A stretch of 64,000 bases of DNA, taken from positions 25,804,193 to 25,868,192 of the forward strand of contig JAKGHH010000005.1 of assembly GCA_022828595.1 (NCBI GenBank), given 5' to 3'. Shown here in pieces: positions 1 through 11,515 of this stretch. Position 1 is the stretch's first letter. Each line of letters opens with the position of its first letter. A program made the position numbers and the translations under genes. This DNA is from Nelumbo lutea. Taxonomy: Eukaryota; Streptophyta; Magnoliopsida; Proteales; Nelumbonaceae. Under the pieces are notes generated by a model, which searched no databases, was not told the origin of the DNA, and saw only the letters and a program-made list of their open reading frames with translations.

Positions 1-78
1 TCACCTACCAAAAGAAACAAGTGAGCAAATGACAGCAGAAGCAACAGAATAAAAAAGGGAAGACGGAATCTAACTTAC

Positions 79-1439
79 CACCATGGCATGTGTTACGGCA
101 CGACAAGCGACCTGATTCAAGGGAAGATCGGTCCACGCCGCGACCTCCTCAGGGAAAGTAGTGTCCCTACTCTTCTGAAGAGCGTAGTTCGGCGTCAACA
201 CGCTCCTAAACTCCCCTTGAGCTCCCGAGCCTGAGGGCCCAGCCTGCGTATGAGCAGACCTGGAGTGAGCAGGAGCACTTTAGTACGCAGGAGCGCCCGT
301 ATGAGTGGTCTCAGCGTAAGGCGCCCCGGCAGTTTCGTGCACCAGTGGAGACACTTCGGGCTCCCTGGGCAGATCCTCCGGCGTATGGTCTGGAACTTGG
401 GGCTCCTCATCCAAGGGCAGCTCGGTACGAGTTCGCTTGGCGACCCGCTTCCTCCTCTTCATACCTTGAAACAAACGCCCCCCACGAGTTCTCTCCGCGT
501 CCATGACACCTGTAGAAACGAGTTCAACATCAAAAAAATAATAATAAAATAAAATAATAAATAATAAAAAAATAAAAAAATAAAAAAAAATGAAAAGAAC
601 AGAGCAAGCAAGAACCGCATAGCTAGAAACCTACCCGAACTCAGGCCGGTTGCAATAAGCTTGGCCTCCGTTAAGTAGTGGTGGCACTTTAAGCCTTGTC
701 GTGCCCATTGCCGAAGGCCCTTCACCGTCTCTTTATCGAGAGTTACGCCTAAATCGGGAGCGGCCTCACCCCACCCGGTCTGAAAGGGCCATCCTTGTGC
801 ACTTCGCATGCCGAAGTAGTCCCGCTTCCAAGCCGGGACCTTATTAGGAAGATCGTGAAGAAGCTTAAAACCTTGGCGAGGAGAAAGGTAATACGCCCGT
901 CTCCCCCCAGGAAGAGAACCCGCCTGTCTCTTGAGCATCAAGATAGAGGAGAATATCTCTAAGTCCAAGGGGAAGTTCTGCTCGCAAAAAAGGGAAACTG
1001 TCCCCACCAGGTTCCGAATAGAGTTCGGATGAAGCTGACCAATGGTGACACCGAAGTGGTTTATGAATTCGACGAGAAGGGGATGAAAAGGAAGTCGCAA
1101 CCCCGCAGCGAGCTGCTCTTGAAAAATCACGATCTCGTCAGGACCGTGTTCCCAAGGAAAGCTGCCCGAAGGAATAAAATATGTGTACCCCCAAGGAAGA
1201 TTGTAAGACAGAAGTATGGATTGAAGCCCCTCAGGCGTCATGGTCGAAGGACCAAACCTGTCTAGCATCCAACCTCGGCGGGAGGTAGACGCCAAACTGC
1301 CCGAAGCGACTCGGCCTACTGGTTCATGGTCCTCAAGCTCCACCTCAGGATCACTGAGGCAGTCTGGGGACACGGCTCGGTTGGTGGAACCTACGTCGGC
1401 CCTACTCGAAGAATCGTCTGAGCTATCAAAGCTAGACAT
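79..1439 (-). pseudogene. Antisense accessory ORF of Tat retrotransposon A (gypsy-type 'putative transposase' protein)
   Basis: Two exons are readable on the minus strand: exon 1 from an ATG at 1439 to about 635, a predicted GT-AG intron (634-510), and exon 2 from 509 to about 79, where another donor (GTAAGT) suggests further exons outside the window. The frame is kept across the intron. Exon 1 begins with an acidic Ser/Asp stretch, then a globular region with motifs such as 'GWPFQTGWGE' and 'LPFHPLLVEF' that resembles the plant gypsy-type putative transposase domain (PF04195, by recall). Exon 2 is Lys/Arg then Pro/Glu rich and has one in-frame stop at 282-280. The ORF lies between the pol end and the 3' LTR and runs opposite to the LTR promoter, as reported for additional ORFs of plant Tat elements. 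A homologue lies at 20.5-22.8 kb. Function is unknown; despite the family name there is no evidence that it is a transposase. Confidence 0.65.
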
Positions 1440-2088
1440 TGGGGAAAAGATGGATTCAAGAAAGTACTCACCGGAAAGTTTGAAGAACAAGCCAAAGAAC
1501 CGTGAAGACTGTATAACCAGCCTTGACGCGAGCTGGAAAAGACTTGGACGCGAGCTGAAAGGTTGGACGCGAACTCAGTAGACAAACCGCAGAAGTGACA
1601 AACCAACCGGGGTCCCCCACTATTTATAGCTACAGTAACCAAGAATCGACCGTGCAGACCGAAGACGATCCGACGGCCCACGTTCTTACCGACCGCACAA
1701 CCCTTAAGGTCGAGACGTGATTGGCGCACGTCTTTCCGAAAAAAGCGAAACGTCAGCGCACGTCTTTTTGAAACCGACGTCGCTTCGACATGCGGCTTTT
1801 CCGAAACTGACGCGCCACGTCTCCCTAACAGTCGCCCGCGCACGTACAGCAGTGGCGCGCCTTTTTGAAATGACCCGCTGTCACGTCCCAGCGGCGCGAA
1901 TTGGTTTGAAATTTAAAACGCGCGCTGTCACAACCACCAGCGTTCTTGAGTAAGCACGTTTCCAGCCTTCTCGGAAACCGAAAGAACCCTAGCAAAAGCA
2001 TCTCGCGCAGTGAAGGTTCGAAGGACGGGACAAATCCACCTGCTACCTCGCGAAACTCCCCGCACCATGGCAAGACCCCCGGCGCAAG

Positions 2089-2102
2089 GAGTGGGGGGCA
2101 AT
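2089..2102 (+). other. Polypurine tract of element A
   Basis: A purine run ending in GTGGGGGGCAA sits directly before the TG that opens the LTR at 2103. The same GTGGGGGGCAAA motif precedes the 3' LTR of element B, supporting its role as plus-strand primer. It fixes the sense of element A as plus. Confidence 0.6.
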
Positions 2103-3008
2103 TGATGAAGGAAGATTTGGCCCGACCTCTCTATTACGTGACACGTGGCAGAAACAATAGCTCGGAAAAAGGGGCCAAGCCTAAGCGGAAACAAGGGGAC
2201 ACGAGCGGACTGAACTCCCTACCGGGGGCCCGAACTCACCCCTTGTAACAGCTCGGGATACACTTCGCCGAACTGACCTTGTAACAGCTCGGGATACACT
2301 TCGCCGAACTGACCCACCTTGTAACAGCTCGGGTACACTTCGCCGAACTGACCCCTTGTAACAGCTCAGGATACACTTCGCCGAACTGACCCACCTTGTA
2401 ACAGCTCGGGATACACTTCGCCGAACTGACCTGCCCTATAGATACCTCCGAGCTCAAGACCGCCTCGCTCAGCACTTCGCATCACTTGGCACCAAAACCA
2501 AACAAGTCGTACCACGCCTGACACTAAGGAAGTTCATGCCCAAGGGCGCCGCGCCTGACTGACTTGGGATCTGACGTTTGGTGGCAGCACCCTGAACGAC
2601 CACCTGCCACCGCCACTGACACCGCCATCTCTAGTTAGATGACGGTTAGACAGTGACGGTTCTGTCTCAGCAGAAAGGACGATGGCCGAATTGACAAGCA
2701 CAAGGGTAATCATACCTGACCTGACAAGGGCCCCGGGACGAGTGCACGAAGTGGTTATAAGAGCCCTCTGCCCCCCGACAACAGAGGTATGCAAAAACTT
2801 TGCGCTATCTGTTATTACCTTGCTTTTGAAGGATTCTAACTTGAGCTTCGGAGCCTCTACACCGGGTTCCCCCCGGAGCTTCCCCATCTCCTCCGTTTCA
2901 GGTTCCTTGCTACCCCGTTCGAAAGCAAGGCCGCGGACAGCTAAGACCGGCCGGATCGCGCTCCATCAGTTACTTTTCAGAATTTAGCACTTAGATTTCA
3001 GAGCAACA
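2103..3008 (+). mobile_element. 3' LTR of Tat element A
   Basis: The LTR starts TGATGAAGG after a polypurine tract and probably ends near GAGCAACA at 3008. It holds a five-unit minisatellite in U3 (2241-2430), a TATA-like TTATAAGAG at 2755-2763, then a C/T-rich R-U5 region typical of Tat LTRs. The 5' LTR and most of the element lie left of the window, so the TSD cannot be tested and the right end is approximate. Confidence 0.55.
2241..2430 (+). repeat. Minisatellite, 36-42 bp unit x 5, in the LTR of element A
   Basis: Five near-identical units carry CCTTGTAACAGCTCGGG and ACTTCGCCGAACTGACC; unit 1 is 36 bp (2241-2276). Some units have a CCCA extension, one lacks AT in GGGATACAC and one has a G-to-A change. 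The array is in U3, upstream of the TATA-like box. Confidence 0.9.
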
Positions 3009-3689
3009 TTCTCCACAGTCACACTTCACAACCAAGAAAAGCTCACCCAAGTCCAATGCACCTCTTAAATTAATTATTACAATTTCAGGGACATTCAGAC
3101 TTCAGAATTCAGTGTAAACGAAAAGGCCCTAAATCCCATATGCCATCCATTTGATTCTAGGTCCAAATCGTCTAAGCATAGGACATGTAGCAAACTACAG
3201 GTAAGTGTATAACAAGGTCCAATTGAATGCTATGATTCAAGGGAATTGTTCCTATAGAGGAAATAGGAGAGGTAGGTATTGGAGAGGATGATGTGATCAA
3301 TGATTCAAGATGGAGAAAAACCATGATGAGAGAGGAGGCCAAAGGAACTACCTGCAAAGTTGGCTAGTGAGGGGCCAGATTTGACCTTGTTAAGAAACTT
3401 TAATTACTATATTGTTCAAGAGTCAAGGATGGAGATGTTGTGGTAGTAGTAGGCTTTTAGGCATCATGAGAGTCATTAACTAAAGAAAGAAAATAAAAGG
3501 TGCCTATAAGTGTAGGGAAAAAATACGGCCCTCAAATATTGCATTGTAGTAATGTGCATGGAATTATAGTGGATCTACCGTTATAAGGAAGGAAAAGGTG
3601 TGTTTCCTCGGTGAGTAGACAAATCTTACATTTGTGTTTGTTCTGAGTGCTAGATGGTAAACAGAATTAGGTGGACGAGCATGAGTGGG
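3009..3689. other. Intergenic, nothing recognised
   Basis: Moderately AT-rich sequence right of the element A LTR. Both strands are stop-rich; I see no domain motif, tandem repeat or terminal inverted repeat. Confidence 0.5.
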
Positions 3690-3895
3690 TAGGGGTGTCA
3701 ATCGACCAGTTTTGGATTGGATCTAATCTGATCGAAACCTTATCAAGTTGGATTTGGACAGTCCGTTATAATTATTGGATTGGGCCAATCTAAAATAAAT
3801 TGATTCATGTTCTTATTAGTCTGAATTGGGCCTAAACAATATTTTCAATAATCCGTTCATAAGGCCAAACCCTTGTCTAATTTAAAACCGATCAA
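3690..3895. mobile_element. Truncated hAT-like MITE (TAGGGGTGTCAAT end)
   Basis: Begins TAGGGGTGTCAAT followed by CCAGTTTTGGATTGGA, matching the left end of the complete 415 bp MITE at 30307-30721. The opposite end is missing; the match fades near 3895. Confidence 0.55.
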
Positions 3896-3968
3896 AACTA
3901 AAACAGCATAAAATCACTTTTATGAAAATACTTTTACAAAAACACTTTTGTAAAAACAGTTTTATAAA

Positions 3969-4590
3969 ATGCCCTCAGATATCAAATTGTTAAGCTTAGA
4001 TATGGATGCATATCACAATGCACTTTGGCACAAATGGATATAGTGAAAAGATAGAGATTTGCTTAGATACATCGAGGAAACTCTTATTAATCCTTTTACA
4101 TAACTATTAATAACATATAAACATATAAGAAATGCACTTTTGTTTTGAGATAATAAGAAATGCACATTTGATAGTTTATATGAGGAGAAACATTAAAATA
4201 GGTCTTCCTTACCATGAAATGCACACTTTTGATAATGAGTTTGAAAGATCATTGATAGAACCATATTTATATATGGGTCTTCCTTACCATGAAAATCATT
4301 TAGAATATATAAATTAATGATCATTTTAATTTATTTTTTTAAATGGTTTTTTACATAAAATTATATTGAATTTAAAACATCAGTGAAGCGTCCTTTTATA
4401 GATGCCAACTTATGGTAGCTCAATTGATAGGATCTTTGACTATTTAGAATAGAGACCTGGATTCAAACCCCGCTGCAACCAAGGTTAGGGAGCATTAAAG
4501 CCTAAAGGGAGGTTGATACCTCGTTGCATAACCCCATGAGGCAAAAATTAAATATCTATCTATAGTATATTATATAGAGTTAAAGGCCAC
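3969..4590 (+). repeat. Repeat R1, copy 1 (uninterrupted)
   Basis: A segment of about 620 bp that recurs at 13795-14320 and 18922-19030, where element B splits it. Shared landmarks are GTTAAGCTTAGATATGGATG, the flanks of AAATGCACATTTGATAG and the tail AAATTAAATATCTATCTATAG. Its 3' third is a tRNA-like, SINE-like sequence annotated separately. Confidence 0.8.
4408..4563 (+). mobile_element. SINE-like, tRNA-derived sequence
   Basis: An A-box-like TAGCTCAATTGATAGG (4416-4431) is followed about 28 bp later by a B-box-like GGATTCAAACCCC (4459-4471), the spacing of an internal RNA polymerase III promoter. A non-tRNA body with CCTAAAGGGAGG and a conserved 3' end (AAATTAAATATCTATCTATAG from about 4543) follow. 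No acceptor-stem pairing is evident, so it is not an intact tRNA gene. Limits and any TSD are uncertain because the surrounding R1 repeat is duplicated with it. Confidence 0.5.
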
Positions 4591-4894
4591 CTCAGTAGTT
4601 TACATTGATTTTTTGTATATATTGGGAAATTTTAATTTAGTGATTTCCATAAACTAATTTTCACGTTTTTGGTAATTTAATGGAGTAAAAAACTAATTAT
4701 TTATAAATTCATATTTTTAAAATCAATTTATTCAAATCAATAAATTTTCAAAATTTTCTTTATGCTAATTTAGAATTTTTTTGAAAAGTAATTTATTCAT
4801 ATCAATATTTGTAGAAAGGATTTTTAAGATATTCAAGTTTTTAAGCATCCTATGCAAAAGTGTCAATTGGTTGGTTGGTAAAGTCTCTTGCTGG
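4591..4894. other. AT-rich intergenic, nothing recognised
   Basis: Strongly AT-rich spacer with no coding motif or repeat structure that I can support. Confidence 0.5.
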
Positions 4895-5390
4895 TAGGGG
4901 TGGAGACAGGGAGCCACTCCCTATCCCCATCCCCACAAAAATCCCTATCCTCATCCCCACCATCCCCACGGGGATCCCCATGCTTGCGGGCCTTTGAATG
5001 TTTTTTTTTTTATGTCAGCTATTTTGTTTTTGTTTATTATTTTATTTAAAAATTAAAATAAATAGTTAAAAATTACAATCCTATTAAAAAATGCTAAAAA
5101 CATATTTAAACATATTTTGTAAAAATATTAATATACATACATACATATATAGATGTATATGTAATATAGATGTGTGCATATATACATATATTGCAGCAAA
5201 AAAAAATATGCAATTATATTAGTAGGAATTCCCATGGGGTGAGGAGTGCTCTCCTTGTCCCCACCCCATCCCCGCCAATAGGGATGAAAATTTCCACATC
5301 CCCATCCCTGTGGGAGAAAATCATCCCCATTCCCGCCCATTCAGGGTGGGCCCCATAGGAATCAAGGAAATGGAGAAATTGCAATCCCTA
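4895..5390. mobile_element. hAT-like MITE with GC-rich arms
   Basis: Left end TAGGGGTGGAGACAGGG and right end TTGCAATCCCTA are imperfect inverted repeats. Each arm is rich in CCCATCCCCAC-type sequence around an AT-rich core. Flanking 8-mers CTTGCTGG and TTTGTTGT agree at 5 of 8 positions, consistent with a decayed 8 bp TSD. The 461 bp element at 37522-37982 has the same architecture and an exact TSD. Confidence 0.6.
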
Positions 5391-5408
5391 TTTGTTGTTT
5401 TTTGATCA

Positions 5409-6790
5409 GTACCCTATACTTTAGGGGTTGTGTATAGTAAATGTGTCTCTAAGTTACCCTGAACTTTCAAACTGTGTCTAATAGGTCTCTACCATTAACA
5501 ATCCTCACTTACTTTTGAAAATGTCAAAACTATCCTTTTAAAGAAAAGTATTCATTGTTCTTCTCTGGAGTACCCTCGACTAGAGCAACCTGCAAAGCAT
5601 TGCAACCAGCAATTTTTTTTTGAAGAATGAAGCCGAGGAAGAGTCTCAATTTGCTTCGGCCAATGATTCCTGTTTGAATTTTTTCCAAACGACTCAACTG
5701 AATCTGCTACTCAAGGGATTGCATCAACATCATCTTATTCTGTTCATACACTTTGATTCAGTCTGGGAAACCACCTGTAAAAATTGCCAAGTGGAGCACC
5801 CACCACCATGCACTAGTGCTCCCTGTTCACCGGCCGGTCGGATCCTATAGGGAGCGTCACTGGAAAAAGTGCTAGTCTGGGCAATCTACCAAAGAGGTGA
5901 CAGAGACCAATACACGGGTGGAGAGTGGAGGGCAGGAGGTGTCCTCCACATGATGAATGACTCCAATTTCAGTTGTTTGTGACTTTTACTCTTTTAATTT
6001 TTCTCCTTTTGTTTTGTTTTTTTTTTTTGTTTGTTTATGAATGGATAAGTAGTGATTCCCCCCTCTCTCTGCTGGGTCCTACTGTATCTTCTGACTTATA
6101 ATGAACTTTGTCTGATAGAAATTATGGAATTGAAGCCTATTACATAAAATGAGAATCACGTTGATGATTGTGTCAACATTATCTTATTCTGTTCATACAG
6201 TTTGATTTAGTTTGGAAAACCACTTGCAGAAATTGTAAAACTTCTCTTTCTTTTGTTCTCTGCAATGCCATTAGAGCTCGGATCTGAAGACGTGTTCAAG
6301 GTCTTCGTTGATTTCTCTTCTCATCCAGAAAATCACCAGATGGGGGAGATTAACTCTTCAGTGCTATTAGAGATTCAACAAAGAAATATATATTGATTTT
6401 GGCCGCCTTCATCGACTAGAGCTGTTTGTTCAAAGGCTACATATCTTAATGATGGACGGGGGAGTCTGAACAGGGGATCACGGTGCTTGAAGATGGGAGC
6501 TCATTGGCGGAAAGCTTGAAGGTGGGAGCTCGTTGACGGAGAGCTTGAACAGGGAGCTCGCTGACAGAGAGCTTGATCAATGTCCGGTTTCTCCTTTCAT
6601 TCTTTTAACACTCAGACGCAATGGGCAAAATGGTCACAAAATATCGTAAAGATTAATTTTGCCATTTTAAAAAAATTTATGCGCACCTGATGCTAAACAC
6701 AAATTAAAAGTTCAGGATACTACAAGAAACACGTTTTGAAGTTCAGGACTGACTACATATCCTCTAAATTTAGATACTATTTAGGAAATT
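5409..6790. mobile_element. Possible non-autonomous DNA transposon of about 1.4 kb
   Basis: The ends look inverted: left 5411-5485 (with CCTGAACTTTCAAA) and right 6700-6782 (with TTTTGAAGTTCAGG). The interior has a direct repeat of about 70 bp (5720-5790 and 6168-6240, sharing ATCTTATTCTGTTCATACA) and a short repeat with GGGAGCTCGYTGACRGAGAG near 6490-6580. No transposase is visible and no TSD was found, so the class is unassigned. Confidence 0.4.
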
Positions 6791-7659
6791 TTCCTAAAAT
6801 TAATTAAAATTTCTGATTTTCTCATGTATCACATGGGGCTCTGCAAGGGTTTTTGTATTTTATTGGCAAGATTGTCTATTCCAGCTCATGCTCATGACAC
6901 CTGAATTGTACGGAACCTCCACATGAGATCAGTTTTGAATTCCTTTACTTTGGCTCGTAACAGTAGCTTTGGGCAAGGCTTTGCTCAGTTTTCTTGAACT
7001 TATTTATTCATTATTTTCAATTATAGCAGTAATAAAATATTGATACACACTGATTAAACATAACCGAGTTTTTCTATCTCGGTTTAGAATAAATTTCAAT
7101 TAAATTGATCCGACTGAAGCTTTGGCCCAACTTGTGAGGTAGATGGCTCAAGAGTTTGAGAGTTTCACATCAGTTAGCCAGCAGCTCAGCATTCTGGCAA
7201 TCTACTGTGGGCTCATGTCCTTTTTCTCATTTGCACTTGGTAACACTAGTTGAGTGGCATGTGCATTTGCACGTGTAAAAATTAAATAAATTGATCAATT
7301 TTTGGATGGTATTGGCCTGGTTTTGCTTTTTTACATTCATTCCTTTTTCTTTTTCTTTTTTTTTTCTTTCCCTTACATGTGAATCAATGTTAGAATCGTT
7401 ACCCACGAGCGTTTCCAAGTATGATTTTCTTAAAAATAGAAAATTAGATAAAAAACAATTATTGACTTTTTCAAAAAACCACCATTTGACTTGGGTGATT
7501 GAATCACATTAGCTTGTGCTCAGTTGTTTGAGTGGAGTGGATTTTTTTTTGGGGGTAATTTTTCAACATCATGTATTTCCAAGGGACCAAAGGCCACCTA
7601 ATTTTTCTAAAAAATCTCTTTTGTGGTTTGAAATTTTAATGTTTATATTTTTTATAAAA
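6791..7659. other. Intergenic, nothing recognised
   Basis: AT-rich sequence with a T-rich tract at 7330-7370. Short ORFs have no recognisable motif. Confidence 0.5.
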
Positions 7660-8105
7660 AAATAGAACTGAATTTGTAAATATGGTGGTTAGGCTACGTA
7701 TGGGATCTCCTTGAAAGACAAAGGAAAGCCAAGAACAGGAGAGCAGGAGGTAGGCTAAAGGGTAGGGTGAATGAAATGATAGCATGATGATCTTGTTATG
7801 AGTTGGACCCCTATTTATAAGGAAAGATCCCAAGGTTTCGAAAGGAATGAGCTAGAAGTATTTGATTCCCATTAGAGAAGGGAATCTTGGATTCGATGTC
7901 AGTTGTCAGGGAACACCGCTAGGGTTTCGCCACATGTCTTATGAGATATCTTAAGGACAAGGTTTCCTTTCATCTAAGGATTCTCATTATACACGTGTGC
8001 TACTTCCTTTCGTGAGTTTCTTAGACTGACGTGGTGCAGGTGATGTCAATACTTATCTCATGTGTCCTTTTTACTCCTGTTGGATGCTCTGTCACATGTG
8101 TCATT
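7660..8105 (-). mobile_element. Probable LTR fragment (minus sense)
   Basis: Read on the minus strand the segment has CACGTG-type sequence, then CCTTATAAATAGGGG (TATA-like, about 7811-7825), then a C/T-rich leader with CTCCTGCTCTCC. That is the order U3-TATA-R of a plant LTR. I found no partner copy in the window and no clear ends. Confidence 0.35.
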
Positions 8106-8117
8106 GGTAGACAGTTT

Positions 8118-9917
8118 TGTATGCCCTTAGCTTCAATCAATTTTGATGTATTTTTGATGTTTAGTGTAAATAAATAAAGTACATGTTTAATTCATGTTGT
8201 GTGGTATATTTCTGTGTAAGACCCTTAAACTGGACACTTAATGAGACTCGTGTTAGTTTAGAACATTCACAGCTGTTGGATAAGTCTGGGGAGATTTATC
8301 CTGTCAAGGCTGACACTGATGTGCTGCCAAGTGTTGGGCTTGTCTCAGCCGCTAGGGTGAGACCCAAGGCACATGCAGTGTAGGATTACTTGAAACCTTG
8401 AACCGGACCAGATTTTCAGTATTGCCCTGGATCTTGGAGATTGATGGGCAAAACTGGAATGTTACACTTGACCCCTAGACCCGATTATGGTACTGTACTG
8501 GGTGTCGGATTGGGTTGTCTTTGATATGCCAATCAGTGAAATCCTTAGCGGGGGTCAAAAGCTAGGTGTGTTGGGACAGTCTGAGAATTCATCTGAGTGG
8601 GTGATCATAGTGATGGGATCAGCCCCTTTGTCGGACATCGAGGATGCACTCTCTCTGATGGAAACTAAACTGCCGGCAGTTGATTTCAATCGTTGGAATT
8701 TTGTTTTGCAAAATTTATATATATGATATATACTTATATATGGTTTCAAAATGTTTGCAAGTGGTTTTAATTCCCGGGATCCATGTGAATAAAGAGTGCA
8801 ACACTGTTTCTTGCAGCCAAGGGAGAGGTCCTCTCTTATCGGACAGTGCTTGATCATTATGGGCTGAGAGGTTGAGTGTAAGGCCATTTGGGATAATACC
8901 TGATGGGCTAATCTTGCACCTGCCCACAGTCCCTAGGTTTTATAAGATGACTTTGCCTAGGGACCACTTAGTGTAAGTGCTGAGCCCATAGGGTCCATGT
9001 GATGGGCTCAGGGGGTTCACTGGGCTTTCTAGTGAATTCTGTTAGGCCTTATAACAGAGGTTGGGCCGAACACATGTGGCTGATGTGTAGATCAATGCTT
9101 GTGTCCCACGCTAGACAAAGAAGCCCAACTGGGCAGGAGTTTGGAAGACTATTGAGCACTTAATACATATTGGGCCTAAAGCCCATTTCGATCTGGGCTG
9201 ATTTGATCAGTCACTTAAAGGGGTTGATCTGAGATTAGGTTAAGCCCAAAAGCTTATCTAATCTGCAGATAATATTAAGAGGAGTCCTAATCTAAATACA
9301 TATTTGGATAAGGGCAATTCCTAATAGGATTAGAAGGTTTCTTAATCACTAAGAAAGATGAGGAAAACCCTAATTTCGAATTACTTGAATTCGAACCCTA
9401 GGGGTTTTTAGTAGAACACTCTGAATTTTTGAGATAAGAGCTCAGATAACCCTAGAGAAGAATATAGTAGTTCACCACTTTCTTCTCTAGCATTCTCGTC
9501 CAGCAACCACCGCCACCTTTTCTTTTAGTTCGAGTTCTCAGTTAGAGAGAATCAAGAAAGGTTCTTGATTGTTCGTGTGGTGCTCACAGTCTTCCATCAA
9601 GTTCTTCAGAAGAACCTGGTTCGTGGGACGAACACTGCTGGTTTGGCTCCATCATCACTGTGTCATCTTCAGTGGGAGCTGATCTTGGGATCTTCTTTGG
9701 AGATACTGCTTCTCTGGATCAGGTATAATCCCTCCCTTCTCTTTTGGTTCAAATCTGGTTTGGTTTGGTTTGGTTCAAGTAGGATCCTTGAATTTCGATT
9801 CTAAAATTAGGGAATACGATTCCCAGTTTGACGAAAGGTAGAAATTTTTTTGAAATTCGCCCACCCATTCCGTAACCGTTTTGGTGTCCATACGATGGAT
9901 CATACCATTCTTTCAGT
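8118..9917 (+). mobile_element. Large LTR-like repeat, possibly a copia solo LTR
   Basis: Starts TGTATGCCCTTAGC; the first ~190 bp recur at 47130-47310. Its last ~190 bp (TCAAATCTGGTTTGG, then GAAATTTTTTTGAAATTCGCCC and CCATACGATGGATC) recur at about 56880-57065. The two ends of one ~1.8 kb sequence are thus found elsewhere in the same orientation. There is no coding potential. The late GGTTCTTGATTGTTCGTGTG and CAGGTATAATCCC features recall copia LTR leader regions. TSD not identified; ends approximate. Confidence 0.4.
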
Positions 9918-10323
9918 CATTAGTAAAGCACGTATTTCTTTATTCATTCTTGACCTGCGATGAACTTGAGCTTATCACAAGTCTATGCTAGTTCTGATTT
10001 CATCGCAGCTCGTTTCGAGATTTAAGTTCATCGCAAGTCTATGCGGACTCTTAGCTCATCGCAGATGTGTACCGAATTGTGAACTTGTGAGTGTCTTTAT
10101 AGCACCGGTTTAGCACCCTCTGTGCTATTATGGTTGTGACAATCATCATATACCTACAGAAATAAAAGCACAAAATAGACCATATGTATGTATGTATGTA
10201 TGTATGTATGATATTCTGACATGCCATGATCTGACCCATCCAACTTAAATGGTCAAACTACTTATCCACAACCCAAAGGTTAAAATGATTCAGCCTCAAG
10301 ATCGGATTTTAAAACACTACCTG
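9918..10323. other. Intergenic with short repeats and a (TATG)n microsatellite
   Basis: 9955-10070 holds three imperfect repeats around TTCATCGCAAGTCTATGC. A (TATG)n run of about seven units lies at 10183-10208. No gene seen. Confidence 0.6.
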
Positions 10324-11515
10324 TAGGGATGTTCATTATATGGTCAAGACTGCCAAACCAAACCAAACCGAACTGAAATTGACAGTTTGGTTTGATTTGG
10401 ACACAAAAACAGTTTTGGGATTCTTTAGAATTTCAGTTTGGTTTCCTGAATTTTACTAAACTGTAAACCAATACATAATATATAATAAAACCTGTTATAC
10501 TAAGATGGTAATATATAATAAAATCAACTCTTGAAACTATGTTTGATGATTAATGGATTAAGAATATATTGTTCTAATCAAATTTAATGCTTATATAGCA
10601 TACCAATTACAATCATTCAATGATTTTATGGTGACCGAAATACTATATTTATTTTGGGCTTTTTAATTGATTGATTTTTTTGGTATTTATATGTTCTTGG
10701 GGCTACACAACCGGGGGTAGCCCATCTCCATAACCCTTTAAACCGCCAAACCGTGTTGAGAGTGGGATGTTATCTTCAGTCCCCACTACATATAAACAGC
10801 TGGATTGGATTTAGGGATGACAACAGAGTGATTTCAGGGAGGGTTTTGTAAATTCTAGATCCTATTGACCTCTCTAAATCTCCCAACCCATGCCTGTCTC
10901 AAAACCTGTAGTGGATTGGATTTTTAGAATGCAAACCCTCTTTGTATATGTAAAAGCAAAATGCTCTCTAACCTTACCTTTCTCGCATTTAAGCAATAAA
11001 TAAGTAAAATAACATGAACAAACATCAAAGTTTTAAATTATTTTATTATGACAAGTAAAAAATGCATAAACTATGAATTATCCTCCACATAAAATTTAAA
11101 ATATTATTAAATTCAACACCTAATACATAAAGTTTGTATACTTTCCAACAAAATGTGGGTCAGAGAGGGTTGGGTCTAGCCTAATATTGTCTACCTGTAC
11201 CAACATGAGTTGTAGAATCCCAAAACCCATCCCCAACCAAAATCTATCCTTAAAGTTTTTTAAAAAAATCCCACTGGGTAAAGTAGAAATTCCTAATTGG
11301 ATTAAGCACAATAAAATGGCCCAAATCATATTAGAAACTGCACCAAATCATAATAAAATGATTTGCTTTGGTTTTCATATTTACCAAAACAGTTTGATTT
11401 GATAAAAAATTTTCAGACTGTACTTTATTGATTTGGTCTAAAATCTTCTCCAAACTGCACTGAATTGGACACTGAACTACACTGAACTGTATTTTACTGA
11501 ACTGCTGTGTCATCG
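10324..11515. mobile_element. Degenerate hAT-like repeat, interrupted
   Basis: Starts TAGGGATGTTCATTATATGG followed by repeated CAAACCAAACCGAACTG, a motif common at the ends of plant hAT MITEs. A related AACTGCACTGAATTGG-type region occupies 11380-11510. Unrelated AT-rich sequence lies between. No matching right terminus or TSD was found. Confidence 0.35.

Noticed and set aside
1029..1581. Plus-strand ORFs across 1029-1581
   Set aside because: They overlap the antisense accessory ORF of element A and show no motif; shadows of the minus-strand frame.
4408..4480. Intact tRNA gene
   Set aside because: Only A- and B-box-like elements are present; no cloverleaf pairing or acceptor stem, and the sequence is in a repeat. 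Interpreted as SINE-like.
7291..7512. Small Phe-rich ORF and its antisense partner
   Set aside because: Low-complexity T-rich DNA; no signal of coding and no homologous motif recognised.
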